From Chromatiales bacterium (lineage in GTDB: Bacteria > Pseudomonadota > Gammaproteobacteria > Steroidobacterales > GCA-2729495): DNA of 64,000 nt. The number at the start of each line of letters is the position of its first letter. The stretch's first letter is position 1. The position numbers were made by a program, and so were the translations under genes. The notes under the pieces were generated by a model. It was not told where the DNA came from, ran no database searches, and was given only the letters and a program-made list of their open reading frames with translations. The stretch covers positions 1 to 64,000 of the forward strand of contig PBZD01000024.1 of NCBI GenBank assembly GCA_002729875.1, in the 5' to 3' direction. Below are positions 19,839 to 29,507 of the stretch, in pieces.

Positions 19839-20729
19839 TCAGGCCAGTAATTTGCCAAGTAATTCGATAACCTGAGATTTATAACCACCACCAAACAGAT
19901 TGTAGTGATTCAGAAGATGATAAAGATTATATAAGTCGCAACGTCGTTGAAAGCCCTCATCAAGCTGCCATGACTCGTTGTAGGCTGCATAAAATTCCGG
20001 CCCGAACCCGCCGAATAATTGTGTCATCGCGAGGTCGGTTTCCCGGTCACCATAATATATCGCCGGATCAAAAATTACCGGTTGCTCACCATAAGTAGCA
20101 CCCCAATTACCGCCCCACAGATCGCCATGCAACAACGAGGCAACCGGCTGGTAGTCGATAAAAAAATCTGCAAGACGCTCGCGCAGACGCTGCCCATCGG
20201 CCTGAATCGACTCACCGATGCCGCTCCCAACCGCAAGTTGCAATTGATATCCAAGTCGCGCATGACCGAAAAACCTGACCCAATCATCTGACCAGCTATT
20301 AATCTGCGGGGTGCTGCCAATCGTATTATCACGGTGCCAACCAAATTGTGGTTTGCGCTGCCTGTGCAACTCTGCCAACGCATACCCGCAGGCCTGTCCG
20401 GCAGCGGTTGTCTTGTGGCCCAGTTCTATATACTCCAGCAACAGGAATGACAGGTCGCCACCAAGGCTGGCCAGAATTGGCTCGGGCACCCGAATTGCAC
20501 CTGCCCGGTGTAGCACTTCAAGCCCTTCGCGCTCGGCTTTAAACATTTCGAGTGCTGAGCCGACATTGGTTTTCAAAAGGTAGGTGGCACCTTGTAGCGT
20601 CGTCAACCGATAACTGCGATTAATACTACCGCCGCCGACAATCTCAATCGTATCCGGATCGATTCGACCGACCGTATCCGCGATAACCTCGAATACCGCC
20701 TCGTTGATATTGTGAATAGGGGTATCCAC
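19839..20729 (-). CDS. Fructosamine kinase family protein
   Basis: A 296-residue protein of the fructosamine-3-kinase family, which phosphorylates sugar adducts on protein amines so that they fall off. The kinase-like catalytic segments are LHGDLWGGN (HGD catalytic loop) and DPAIYYGDRETDLAM (metal-binding DPA). Length fits the family. The start is GTG at 20727-20729, six bases after the exonuclease stop, pointing to co-transcription. Bacterial members often act on ribulosamines, but the true substrate is not evident. Confidence 0.9.
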   Translation of the reverse strand: MDTPIHNINEAVFEVIADTVGRIDPDTIEIVGGGSINRSYRLTTLQGATYLLKTNVGSALEMFKAEREGLEVLHRAGAIRVPEPILASLGGDLSFLLLEYIELGHKTTAAGQACGYALAELHRQRKPQFGWHRDNTIGSTPQINSWSDDWVRFFGHARLGYQLQLAVGSGIGESIQADGQRLRERLADFFIDYQPVASLLHGDLWGGNWGATYGEQPVIFDPAIYYGDRETDLAMTQLFGGFGPEFYAAYNESWQLDEGFQRRCDLYNLYHLLNHYNLFGGGYKSQVIELLGKLLA

Positions 20730-20735
20730 CCGTTA

Positions 20736-21620
20736 CTAATATGAGTCGGCAATACGTTGCGCTTGCCGGCGCAGCGATTGGCCAAAACCGACATCATCAT
20801 ACAGGGCATTTAATGCACTCAGATTCGGCACCTGGCGCGCCAGAACATCGTCATGATCGGGCAGCGGAGCATCGAAACGAATCCTGGTCAGCTCTCGACA
20901 CATGCGCACCTGGTCATGGTAGGGCTTAAGTTTTGCGCCGAGTTTTGCGGCACCCCGGACATTGACATTTTCGACGCTGTCGAGATTTTCGTACAACTCG
21001 TCAAGAGAATCAAAATGCTGCAATAATGCACTGGCAGTTTTTGCTCCTACACCGGGAGCTCCCGGAATATTATCAACACTGTCACCGGCAAGCGCCAGAT
21101 AATCAACCATCTGATCAGCACGCACACCAAATAGTTCCGGCACGTCATCGTGAGCGATCTGCTTGCCACTGACGTAATCCCACATCACATCGCCAGCTTG
21201 CAGTAACTGTAACAAATCCTTGTCGCGACTCAGGATTGACACACACCGACCGGCTTCCCGAGCCTTACCGGCCAGTGTCCCGATCAGATCATCAGCCTCA
21301 AAGCGACTGCTGGAACATTCGCTAATACCAAGTGAGCGCGTTACCTTGCGACACTGCGCAAACTGTCGCTTGAGTTCCTCGGGCGCCGGGTCACGGTTGG
21401 CCTTATAGGCCGGGTAAATTTCGCAGCGAAATGATTTCTCAAGGCTTTCATCAAAGGCAGCGGCCACCGAGTCAGGTTGCACCGATTCGAGGAAATCACT
21501 CAGAAACTGCGCATAGCCATACACGGCATTTACCGGATGATCATTCGGACAGGTCATCGAATCCGGCACGGAAAACCAGGCCCGGAAAATAAAAATGCTG
21601 GCATCGATCAGGTACGTCAT
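20736..21620 (-). CDS. 5'-3' exonuclease / flap endonuclease (ExoIX/Xni-like)
   Basis: A 294-residue protein like the N-terminal nuclease domain of DNA polymerase I. Metal-binding acidic motifs are seen: YLIDASIFIFRAW, FDES, RFEADDLIG, LSRDKDLLQL and ALAGDSVDNIPGAPGVGAKTA, the last being the helix-hairpin-helix that holds DNA. It should trim 5' flaps or RNA primers. Length exceeds E. coli Xni (about 250 residues), with an extra C-terminal part. The ATG at 21618-21620 follows the preceding stop by two bases; a TTG two codons earlier would overlap that stop. A dedicated role next to an ECF sigma operon is not obvious. Confidence 0.88.
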   Translation of the reverse strand: MTYLIDASIFIFRAWFSVPDSMTCPNDHPVNAVYGYAQFLSDFLESVQPDSVAAAFDESLEKSFRCEIYPAYKANRDPAPEELKRQFAQCRKVTRSLGISECSSSRFEADDLIGTLAGKAREAGRCVSILSRDKDLLQLLQAGDVMWDYVSGKQIAHDDVPELFGVRADQMVDYLALAGDSVDNIPGAPGVGAKTASALLQHFDSLDELYENLDSVENVNVRGAAKLGAKLKPYHDQVRMCRELTRIRFDAPLPDHDDVLARQVPNLSALNALYDDVGFGQSLRRQAQRIADSY

Positions 21621-21622
21621 GC

Positions 21623-22468
21623 TCAATAACCCCGCTGGCGAAGCCTAACGCTGACCGGATGATCCGGATAACGTGCCAGGAACTCATCAAGCCGGATACC
21701 GGCCTCGTCGCCCGACCCGCTGGTATATAACCATACAATCTCACGCAACATCGACCCGGAATTATCCTCTCTCTGCAGTTTATCGATTGAATCCACATCT
21801 TTATCCGCCACTGTCGGATTTGACGCACTCAGCTCAGGTTGCCCGGCCTTGTATTCATCATGCGCCCTCATCTCCAGCATCCGAACCCGACCACTGTCGC
21901 TCTGTGCTTTCGCCGCGGCAACGTGTTCAACTACGATTAACAACGCAGCATCCTGATCGATGCTTTGCTCTGCTGGTACCAGCTCCGAATTCGCCAGCGG
22001 TGCATCCTGCTGTTCAAGCGGTTCCAAGCGGACCAATGCCTTACCGCCATTGGCAGTCTTCTCTGCCAGTTGTTCATTTCTCATGTGTTCCATTGCCGCT
22101 TGACGTGGTGGCGAAGTCCGGTCAAGTAGCGAATAGACGACTGGCTCGGAAGATCCCTCAAGTGACTGATCAGATTCTTCAGACGCAGTCACCACCTGTT
22201 CATAACGTACCGGTGAATCAATGCCGATCTTCATGACCAGCGAAAAAGACAGCAACACGGTCGCCGCCAGCGCGACGGGCTTAAGCCAGCCACCTCGTGA
22301 TCCGAACTCGAGCCAGCGAACTTTTACTGCAGCGCTTGCCGCAGCAAGAATACGCTCATCGAGTTCTGCCGGGGGTTGTTCGCAGCCAAGTTCCTGATAG
22401 TGATCAGCCCATTCAGATTCGCCGGCCAGGAATGCTGCAAATTCCTTGTCATCTTGTTGGTCGGTCAC
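21623..22468 (-). CDS. Single-pass membrane protein, putative anti-sigma factor
   Basis: A 281-residue protein of no recognised family. About 60 cytosolic residues (acidic, MTDQQDDKEFAAFLAG) precede one membrane helix (LKPVALAATVLLSFSLVMKIG, roughly residues 62-82) and a long extracytoplasmic tail that is Gln/Glu/Ser-rich and ends in a TPR-like segment (RLDEFLARYPDHPVSVRLRQRGY). The GTG start overlaps the ECF sigma stop by GTGA, and the topology matches anti-sigma factors. There is no zinc HxxxCxxC motif. The role is inferred from position and topology only. Confidence 0.75.
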   Translation of the reverse strand: MTDQQDDKEFAAFLAGESEWADHYQELGCEQPPAELDERILAAASAAVKVRWLEFGSRGGWLKPVALAATVLLSFSLVMKIGIDSPVRYEQVVTASEESDQSLEGSSEPVVYSLLDRTSPPRQAAMEHMRNEQLAEKTANGGKALVRLEPLEQQDAPLANSELVPAEQSIDQDAALLIVVEHVAAAKAQSDSGRVRMLEMRAHDEYKAGQPELSASNPTVADKDVDSIDKLQREDNSGSMLREIVWLYTSGSGDEAGIRLDEFLARYPDHPVSVRLRQRGY

Positions 22469-23049
22469 ACTTTGCCCCTGTTCCGGATCAGTTGCTGACG
22501 CAATTTGCCGAAGGCGTATCGCAATCGGCTCTTGGCCGTTTCCGTGCTGACGCCGGTTACGTAAGCAATATCAGCAAGCGACAGCCCGGCTTCCTGTTTA
22601 AGTATAAAGACCTCACGCTGTTCATCAGGCAAATCTGCCAATGCAGAACGAAATTGCGCAACCGATTGATTACGAATCGCCTGTGCTTCAGGATCGGCCA
22701 TAGCTGTTGCCGGCAACCGGGCCACATCGATATCATCACCGACAGTTTGTTGCGCAATCTTATGTGCAGACCGCCGGCTCAGATCGATACAGCAGTTATG
22801 TGCCAACCGATACATATAAGTGGTAAATTTAGCGCTTGGTTGGTAACGATTTTTGCTCGAGATAATCTTCATCCATACTTCCTGCGCCAGTTCTGCGGCG
22901 GATTCAGCAGCTAAGCCCCGGCGCAGGAAATACCGATACAAAGGTCCTTTGTGGCGCGCATACAAAACCTCGAAGGCCTCAACTTCGCCGTCTCGATACC
23001 TGACCATCAATAGCTTGTCATCGGGCGTGTGTGCCATACCTGGCAGCAT
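22465..23049 (-). CDS. ECF-family RNA polymerase sigma factor
   Basis: A 194-residue group 4 sigma factor with region 2 (AELAQEVWMKIISSKNRYQPSAKFTTYMYRLAHNCCIDLSR, in two halves) and region 4 (LADIAYVTGVSTETAKSRLRYAFGKLRQQL) and no region 3. It should direct transcription of an unknown regulon, likely including its own operon. An ATG four codons further in (23035-23037) is an alternative start. It is followed, with a 4-base overlap, by the candidate anti-sigma gene and preceded 28 bases upstream by the VWA lipoprotein gene, so all three are probably one unit. Confidence 0.92.
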   Translation of the reverse strand: MLPGMAHTPDDKLLMVRYRDGEVEAFEVLYARHKGPLYRYFLRRGLAAESAAELAQEVWMKIISSKNRYQPSAKFTTYMYRLAHNCCIDLSRRSAHKIAQQTVGDDIDVARLPATAMADPEAQAIRNQSVAQFRSALADLPDEQREVFILKQEAGLSLADIAYVTGVSTETAKSRLRYAFGKLRQQLIRNRGKV

Positions 23050-23077
23050 AAGGGAAAAAGTAAGGCCGCAGGGCTTT

Positions 23078-24823
23078 TTACCGCTGCCGGGAGACCCGCG
23101 GCACCTGCGCTGTCAGTGAATCAGCCAGCCTGACCAGACCCAGAAATTCTCCGCGGTAACCAAATGGGTCCTCGCCACGCGCACCGGCCGCCAATTCCGC
23201 AACATCGACAAGCCGGTAACTGCCGAGATACTCACCACCGGCAAGTAATTGACCAAATGCCGCCACAGCCGCGGCAAAGCGAAATTCGTTACCTGTTGCT
23301 GCCAACGCCTCGCTGGCGGGCGCCGCAACCGCCTGCTCGATTACCCGGCTCCGGGTGCCACCGGGTGCCTTATAGCGCAGGCGTACAAAGGCCAGTTCAC
23401 CTGCCAGGACAGGTGTTTTTTCCTGCTTTTGAGCATAGCGCAGCGGATCGACCAGGCGCGTTTTACTGTCCAGCAGTGCAAGTTCGTATAACGCGGTTAC
23501 CGTGTGCCCGGCGCCAATTTCCCCGGCATCAATCTTGTCGTTATTAAAATCCTCACGACGCAGCAGCCGATTTGCATAGCCGATCAACCGATACTCAGCG
23601 ACCACTGCGGGATTGAATTCGACCTGAATTTTGACATCCCTGGCAATCGTGAGCAGTGTGCCGCTCATTTGTTCCACCAGCACTTTGCGACCTTCATTCA
23701 AGGTATCGATATAGGCATGGTTGCCATTACCGGCATCCGCCAGTTGCTCCATCAGGTGATCGTTATAGTTACCGGACCCAAAGCCGAGGGTCGTTAGTGA
23801 AATATTTTTCTTTCTATGTCGTTCGACGATATCTATTAATGCGTTGAAATCCACCGTACCAACATTGAAGTCCCCGTCGGTCGCGAGCATGACGCGATTA
23901 ATGCCACCTTTGATAAATGCCTGCTCGGCAATTTGATAAGCGAGCCGGATGCCGCTCGCACCGTTGGTACCGCCGCCGGCCTGCAACTGTTCGAGCGCAG
24001 CCAGAATTGTCGCCTGCTCGGCTCCCGAAGTTGGTTTGAGGACAACCCCGGAAGAACCGGCATAAACCACCATCGATACCAGATCCTGATTGGTCATTTG
24101 TCTTGTCAGTAACTTCAGAGCATTCACCAGCAGCGGCAATTTGCGCGGCGCATTCATGGATCCGGACACATCGACAAGGAACACCAGGTTGGCAGCCGGG
24201 CGCTCCTCTGCAGATACTTCAAAGCCCTTTATGCCGATACGCATCAGGATCTTATCCGGATTCCACGGTGCCGGAGCCGTCTCAGTTGTGACGCTGAAAG
24301 GCACTTCCTTATCACGCGGAAGCGGATAGTCATAGGTGAAATAATTGATCAGTTCTTCGGTCCGCACGGCATCCTGTGGCGGCAATGTCCCTCCGTTCAG
24401 GAACCGGCGCACATTCGAGTAGGCGCCGGTATCAACATCGATACCAAACGTCGACACAGGCTGCTCACTAACGAGCCGCAACGGATTGTGCTCGACCTGC
24501 GCATAGTTTTCCCGATCGGATGTTGCCGCGGAATAGTGCAATGCCAGCTTCGCCGGATAAACAGAATCCATAGGCATCAAGCGGCTCATGCCAAGCATCT
24601 GCTGATCAACCAGCCGGCCACTTGTGGCTTCCTGCTCAATTGCGCGGACCGGTATCTCAGCTAACGAACCGACCAACCGCGCAACTTCAGTATCCGATTC
24701 TGCGGCAATCGGTTGCTGCGCCGTAGATGCTTCATTACGCGGCCCGCTACAGGCATTAAGCAATAACAACGCAGCGACTGTATTGGCGACATAGCACAGA
24801 ATATCTATTTGACGTAATCTCAT
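23078..24823 (-). CDS. VWA-domain lipoprotein (YfbK family)
   Basis: A 581-residue protein with a lipoprotein signal (MRLRQIDILCYVANTVAALLL-LNAC; lipid Cys about residue 25), a central von Willebrand A domain with the MIDAS motif FLVDVSGSMN, and a C-terminal DUF3520-like region typical of E. coli YfbK. The open frame runs 42 codons further upstream, but the ATG at 24821-24823 has GGAGGT seven bases before it and starts the signal peptide, so it is preferred. The region between signal and VWA holds the conserved VSTFGIDVDTGAYSNVRRFLN segment. The role is unknown; linkage to the ECF sigma suggests an envelope-sensing or metal-dependent adhesion function, by inference. Confidence 0.9.
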   Translation of the reverse strand: MRLRQIDILCYVANTVAALLLLNACSGPRNEASTAQQPIAAESDTEVARLVGSLAEIPVRAIEQEATSGRLVDQQMLGMSRLMPMDSVYPAKLALHYSAATSDRENYAQVEHNPLRLVSEQPVSTFGIDVDTGAYSNVRRFLNGGTLPPQDAVRTEELINYFTYDYPLPRDKEVPFSVTTETAPAPWNPDKILMRIGIKGFEVSAEERPAANLVFLVDVSGSMNAPRKLPLLVNALKLLTRQMTNQDLVSMVVYAGSSGVVLKPTSGAEQATILAALEQLQAGGGTNGASGIRLAYQIAEQAFIKGGINRVMLATDGDFNVGTVDFNALIDIVERHRKKNISLTTLGFGSGNYNDHLMEQLADAGNGNHAYIDTLNEGRKVLVEQMSGTLLTIARDVKIQVEFNPAVVAEYRLIGYANRLLRREDFNNDKIDAGEIGAGHTVTALYELALLDSKTRLVDPLRYAQKQEKTPVLAGELAFVRLRYKAPGGTRSRVIEQAVAAPASEALAATGNEFRFAAAVAAFGQLLAGGEYLGSYRLVDVAELAAGARGEDPFGYRGEFLGLVRLADSLTAQVPRVSRQR

Positions 24824-24973
24824 GATCCAGACCTCCATCATCCGGGTTGCTTGGTTTACATCGGGTATAAACGCAGCAACCCGGCAGATGGGGTTAAGGT
24901 TTGGAGAAATAATGCTGACCGGAAAAAGTCCGCTCAGGGCAAGCGTCAATTAAGGGCCTGAAACCCCTTCGGA

Positions 24974-25630
24974 TCAATCATGAATTTCACGATGCTGGCC
25001 AACACCTTCATTCAGCGTAATAACCAGCCGCGACCGTAACGGACTGGAACGGGAAATATGCGCAAGCAGAAACTCCATCTGGTCGGCAAGAACCCGGCGC
25101 CCCTTCAGATAAATATACTCGGCATAGGTCGGCGTAAACGGAACGGCAATCAGTTCCATGCCGGCCTGCTCGGGCGTCCTGCCCCCCTTGTGGTTATTAC
25201 ACCGGCGGCACGCGCTAACGACGTTACGCCACTTGTCACTACCCCCCTGGCTGACCGGACGAACATGGTCACGGGTCAGATCCCGGGACAGGAAATGTCC
25301 GCCACAATACAGGCACAGGCTGGCATCACGCTTGAACAATGTTTTGTTATTGAGAGGCGGAACATAGCGATCGCGCAATTTAGGCCCTGCCGACGACCTG
25401 CCGACGGTAGCAATAATCGAATTCACATCGACCATGCTGCGTCTGCCGGTAACCGCGTTATAGCCACCCCGCACACGATATAACAGGGAACCACATGCAT
25501 AGGCAACCTGATCCGTATGGTACAGACGAACGGCATCACGATAATCGATCCACTCAAGCGGCATGCCCGCAACGTCGGTACGCAGGACCTGCAGCGAGAA
25601 ATCTCCGGGTTGTGCTTGCTGCGGCAACAT
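24974..25630 (-). CDS. HNH endonuclease
   Basis: A 218-residue protein with an HNH nuclease domain in its middle: CLYCG (residues 106-110), TRDHVRPVSQGG (119-130, catalytic Asp-His), WRNVVSACRRCNNHKGGRTPE (zinc Cys pair at 141 and 144). The N-terminal half (PLEWIDYRDAVRLYHTDQVAYACGS) is a conserved part of this widespread chromosomal HNH family. The ATG at 25628-25630 gives the usual MLPQQAQPGDF-like start; 33 extra upstream codons are open but not conserved in character. It is not next to a methylase or phage genes, so this is not an obvious restriction system. The cellular role is unknown. Confidence 0.87.
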   Translation of the reverse strand: MLPQQAQPGDFSLQVLRTDVAGMPLEWIDYRDAVRLYHTDQVAYACGSLLYRVRGGYNAVTGRRSMVDVNSIIATVGRSSAGPKLRDRYVPPLNNKTLFKRDASLCLYCGGHFLSRDLTRDHVRPVSQGGSDKWRNVVSACRRCNNHKGGRTPEQAGMELIAVPFTPTYAEYIYLKGRRVLADQMEFLLAHISRSSPLRSRLVITLNEGVGQHREIHD

Positions 25631-25913
25631 AATTTTTCTCGACCAAACCAAGTTATACTTACGAGTACCTAATTGGTCTACACTCTGTATATCATAGAGT
25701 TCCCAAGAAAAATATAATATCCGTACCACAAGGCATAAAGCATGCTGCGGAGGCTCGATTCTGTTTATTTATAAGGGTTTTATCTGACTTGACTCTTAAT
25801 CGGTTCACGGGCAAAAGACGCGCTCAAAATTCTACAGGCTGATGCGGGATCCCCATAACTGATCCCAACTGAAAAAAGTGGGGCCAGAATCAAGGCCAGC
25901 AAAGAAGGAAATT

Positions 25914-27461
25914 ATGAAGATAGGTATACCAAGAGAAATTCATGCTGGCGAGCAGCGGGTAGCCACGACCCCTGATGTCGCCACCCAGTTACAAAAACTC
26001 GGCTTTTCCGTCGCGATCGAGTCTGGAGCGGGCGAACCGGCCAACTTTGCCGACTCGGCATACGCCGAAGCCGGCGTCGAGATCGTCAGCGATACCCGTG
26101 CGCTTTGGTCCGCAAGTGATATCGTCATGAAGGTGCGCGGGCCCGAACAACACCCGGAGCTGGGGATCGACGAAATCGAATTGTTGCATCAGGGACAGAT
26201 ACTGATCAGTTTCCTGTGGCCCGGCCAGAATCAGTCCACGCTCGACGCGCTGGCCGCCAAAGGCATCACGGCACTGGCAATGGACAGCGTACCGCGCATT
26301 TCACGGGCACAAAAACTCGATGCACTGAGTTCGATGGCCAACATCGCCGGCTATCGCGCCGTTGTCGAGGCGGCTCAGCACTTCGGGCGCTTCTTTACCG
26401 GCCAGATTACGGCTGCCGGCAAGGTACCGCCGGCCAAGGTGCTGGTGATCGGCGCCGGTGTGGCAGGCCTGGCCGCCATCGGTGCGGCCAAGAGCATGGG
26501 CGCAATCGTCAGGGCATTCGACACCCGACCCGAGGTCAAGGAACAGGTCGAGAGCATGGACGGCGAGTTCCTGTTGCTGGACTTTGCAGAAGAGGGCTCG
26601 GGCACCGGCGGCTACGCAAAGGTTATGAGCGAAGAGTTTATCGCTGCCGAAATGGCCCTGTTTGCCGAACAGGCGAAAGAAGTCGACATCATCATCACGA
26701 CCGCGCTGATTCCGGGCAAACCCGCCCCGGAGCTGATTACTGAAGAGATGGTTGAATCGATGCAACCCGGCAGCGTGATCGTTGATCTGGCCGCCGAGCA
26801 GGGCGGCAACTGCAAGCTGACCGAGGCGGGCAAGGTCATCGTCAAACACGGCGTGACACTGATCGGCTACACCGATCTGCCCAGCCGGCTGGCTGCGCAA
26901 TCCAGCCAGCTGTATGGCACGAACCTGCGCCACCTGCTGACCGACATGTGCCCGGAGAAAGACGGCCAGCTGGTTGTCGATATGGAAGACGAAATCACGC
27001 GCGGCACGACCGTCGTCAAGGACGGCCAGATTACCTGGCCGCCACCAGCGCCGAAAATCTCGGCGGCACCGGCGCCGAAACCGGCCCCGGCTCCCGCCCC
27101 GGTCGAGGACAAGAAACCGAGCATACTCGGACCGATACTGACTTTCGGGTTGGGGGCACTGGCCTTGTTCGGCCTGGGTCTCAAGGCGCCACCTTCGTTC
27201 ATGGAACATTTCACCGTGTTCGTGCTCGCCTGCTTCGTCGGTTACATGGTCATTTGGAACGTCACGGCAGCATTGCATACACCGTTGATGAGCGTCACCA
27301 ATGCAATCAGCAGCATCATCATCATCGGCGCGCTGTCGCAGATCAGTTCAGGTGAAGGATGGATCGTGTTGTTGGCCACAGTCACGATACTGATCGCCAG
27401 CATTAATATTTTCGGCGGCTTCGCGGTCACGCGACGCATGCTCGACATGTTCAGAAAGTAG
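25914..27461 (+). CDS. pntA: NAD(P) transhydrogenase, alpha subunit
   Basis: A 515-residue subunit of the proton-pumping transhydrogenase, which drives hydride transfer from NADH to NADP+ with the proton gradient. The N-terminal domain I binds NAD(H) ([21 protein letters not shown]; Rossmann [22 protein letters not shown]). A Pro/Ala-rich linker (about residues 380-402) leads to a C-terminal membrane part with four helices. AAGAAGGA lies six bases before ATG 25914; a GTG 12 codons upstream is open but unlikely. pntB follows after nine bases. Confidence 0.95.
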   Translation: MKIGIPREIHAGEQRVATTPDVATQLQKLGFSVAIESGAGEPANFADSAYAEAGVEIVSDTRALWSASDIVMKVRGPEQHPELGIDEIELLHQGQILISFLWPGQNQSTLDALAAKGITALAMDSVPRISRAQKLDALSSMANIAGYRAVVEAAQHFGRFFTGQITAAGKVPPAKVLVIGAGVAGLAAIGAAKSMGAIVRAFDTRPEVKEQVESMDGEFLLLDFAEEGSGTGGYAKVMSEEFIAAEMALFAEQAKEVDIIITTALIPGKPAPELITEEMVESMQPGSVIVDLAAEQGGNCKLTEAGKVIVKHGVTLIGYTDLPSRLAAQSSQLYGTNLRHLLTDMCPEKDGQLVVDMEDEITRGTTVVKDGQITWPPPAPKISAAPAPKPAPAPAPVEDKKPSILGPILTFGLGALALFGLGLKAPPSFMEHFTVFVLACFVGYMVIWNVTAALHTPLMSVTNAISSIIIIGALSQISSGEGWIVLLATVTILIASINIFGGFAVTRRMLDMFRK

Positions 27462-27470
27462 GGAACCGTC

Positions 27471-28865
27471 ATGCCACAAGGTGTTGTAACCGTCGCCTAT
27501 ATAGGTGCCACAATTTTATTTATTCTCGCCCTCGGGGGTTTAAGCCATCCGGAAACGGCGCGGCGCGGCAACCTTTACGGCATGACCGGCATGGGTATCG
27601 CACTGATCGCGACAATCTTCGGTGTCGTGACCGACAATTACACGTTGCTGATTCTAGCGCTCGTGATCGGCGGCACGATCGGTCTCGTGCTGGCCAAGCG
27701 CGTACAGATGACGCAGATGCCCGAACTCGTCGCAATCCTTCACAGCCTGGTCGGTCTGGCGGCTGTATTCGTCGGCTTTGCGACTTTTTCCGACCCGGAC
27801 ATGGATTTTGTCGGCGTGGAACAAACCATCCATGACATCGAGATCTATGTAGGCATCCTGATCGGTGCCATCACTTTCTCCGGATCGGTCATCGCATTCG
27901 GAAAGCTAAGCGGCAAGATCGGCGGCAACCCGTTAATCCTGCCGGCCCGTCACTGGCTGAACCTGAGCCTGTTGCTGATCACGATCTGGGTCGGTTCTGC
28001 TTTCGTCGGACAATCGGCAGACGGCGGCGGTACGTTTCCGTTACTGGTCATGACGCTCATCGCACTGGCCTTCGGCGTACACATGGTCATGGCGATCGGC
28101 GGCGCCGACATGCCGGTCGTCGTATCGATGCTCAACAGCTATTCAGGCTGGGCCGCATCTGCGACCGGCTTCATGCTCAGCAATGACCTGCTGATCGTGA
28201 CCGGCGCCCTGGTCGGCAGTTCGGGTGCAATCCTGAGCTACATCATGTGCCGCGCAATGAACCGCAAGTTTCTGGCGGTCATCGCCGGTGGCTTCGGCAC
28301 GACGAGCGGCTCGAGCAGCGCCGCCAGCGGCGAAGATCAGGGTGAGGTCGTGCCGATCGATACGACCGAAACTGCCGAGTTGCTCAAAAATGCCAAGGAA
28401 GTGATGATCATCCCGGGTTACGGCATGGCCGTCGCCCAGGCACAGCACATCGTTCACGAAATCACCCGCAAGCTGCGCGACAACGATATTAATGTACGTT
28501 TTGGTATTCACCCGGTGGCGGGCCGCATGCCCGGTCACATGAACGTGCTGCTGGCCGAGGCGAAGTTGCCATATGACATCGTGTTCGAGATGGACGAGAT
28601 CAACGACGACTTTCCGAATATCGATGTGTCCGTCATCATCGGCGCCAACGATATCGTCAACCCTTCGGCGCTGACCGATCCGGACAGCCCAATCGCCGGT
28701 ATGCCGGTACTGGAATGCTGGAAGGGCGACACGACGATCGTCCTCAAACGCAGCATGGCAACCGGCTATGCAGGCGTACAAAATCCGCTTTTTTTCCTCG
28801 ACAATACCCGGATGTTGTTTGGCGATGCGCGGGAAAGCCTGGACAAGGTGCTCGCTGATTTATAG
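27471..28865 (+). CDS. pntB: NAD(P) transhydrogenase, beta subunit
   Basis: A 464-residue partner of PntA. It begins with about eight to nine membrane helices forming the proton channel and ends in the NADP(H)-binding domain III ([68 protein letters not shown]). Length is standard. The start is 9 bases after pntA with GGGAACC in between. No terminator follows immediately; the first strong one is at 29042-29066, which may end the pntAB transcript. Confidence 0.96.
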   Translation: MPQGVVTVAYIGATILFILALGGLSHPETARRGNLYGMTGMGIALIATIFGVVTDNYTLLILALVIGGTIGLVLAKRVQMTQMPELVAILHSLVGLAAVFVGFATFSDPDMDFVGVEQTIHDIEIYVGILIGAITFSGSVIAFGKLSGKIGGNPLILPARHWLNLSLLLITIWVGSAFVGQSADGGGTFPLLVMTLIALAFGVHMVMAIGGADMPVVVSMLNSYSGWAASATGFMLSNDLLIVTGALVGSSGAILSYIMCRAMNRKFLAVIAGGFGTTSGSSSAASGEDQGEVVPIDTTETAELLKNAKEVMIIPGYGMAVAQAQHIVHEITRKLRDNDINVRFGIHPVAGRMPGHMNVLLAEAKLPYDIVFEMDEINDDFPNIDVSVIIGANDIVNPSALTDPDSPIAGMPVLECWKGDTTIVLKRSMATGYAGVQNPLFFLDNTRMLFGDARESLDKVLADL

Positions 28866-28961
28866 CTTATGTTAAAAAAGTGCCAACACAATTTTTGACT
28901 TGAAAAGTGAGAGCTGGATCAAGGACATTATCCATGCTCTCGGTTAATTTGGACACTCGTT

Positions 28962-29072
28962 ACAGATGCGCCCGCAACAATAAAAGTCTCGATTATCGAG
29001 CTAGGTGTGGGCGCATTTGTACCGTACAATTTGCGCCGCTGTACAAGCCCCGTTCCGGGGCTTGTATTATTT
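28962..29072 (+). ncRNA. Candidate structured small RNA or structured 3' UTR of pntB
   Basis: ACAGATGCGCCC (28962-28973) pairs with GGGCGCATTTGT (29009-29020) over 12 bp with one G-U. Inside lies CTCG-ATTAT-CGAG. A single-stranded linker then leads to a strong terminator at 29042-29066. Stem, linker and terminator within 110 bases is the build of many small RNAs. A TTGACT at 28895-28900 has no good -10 partner, so it may equally be the tail of the pntAB mRNA. It matches no RNA family that I know. Confidence 0.35.
29042..29072 (+). terminator. Rho-independent terminator
   Basis: TACAAGCCCC and GGGGCTTGTA form a perfect 10-bp stem around GTTCC, followed by TTATTT. This is the best terminator on the plus strand between pntB and priA and ends either the pntAB transcript or the candidate small RNA upstream. 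Confidence 0.75.
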
Positions 29073-29300
29073 CAGGACACAAAACATCGCTCTCTCAGGG
29101 CCCTGAGGGTTGCGGTTCCTTATCAAAACTTTTGTACTCCCGACATGGGCTGGTTAGTACCTTGTGCTAACCCCAAATCGATCGGCAGTCAGCAGCGCCA
29201 TAAATCAACTGCTCAAAACATATCCCGATCTGCTATAAAACGACTAACCGATCCATCCATTAGCATTTGTTCTTAAAATTCTTCCGGCATATGACGCAAC

Positions 29301-29507
29301 TTATACACAAGGATTCAATAGCCACATGACCTTAGCATCTTTTTACCTTGCTGCAGTTCAATAATGAACTCTAACTATATGTATTATTTACATTATTACT
29401 ATATCGCTTATTTTTTAATCAGAATGAATCGCCTGAATGCACAATGCGATGTCCAGCCCGGTTCAGGCGCATTATCCACAATTTTATCCACAGCTATTGT
29501 GGAAAAC
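29301..29507. other. DnaA-box cluster with AT-rich segment (origin-like or priA control region)
   Basis: Three exact matches to TTATNCACA lie on the plus strand: 29301-29309 (TTATACACA), 29472-29480 and 29484-29492 (both TTATCCACA, three bases apart). One-mismatch copies occur at 29384-29392 (TTATTTACA) and, on the minus strand, 29499-29507. Between the first and the pair lies an AT-rich stretch with 11 G or C in 60 bases (29361-29420). Exact matches are expected about twice by chance in the whole 64 kb, so three in under 200 bases is not chance. The cluster ends 13 bases before the chosen priA start. Confidence 0.6.

Noticed and set aside
26301-27278. 325-codon minus-strand frame opposite pntA
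   Set aside because: Antisense to a certain gene and made of Gln/Arg/His-rich low-sense sequence typical of reversed high-GC coding DNA.
28895-28930. TTGACT as -35 box for a small RNA promoter
   Set aside because: No acceptable -10 hexamer lies 16-18 bases downstream.
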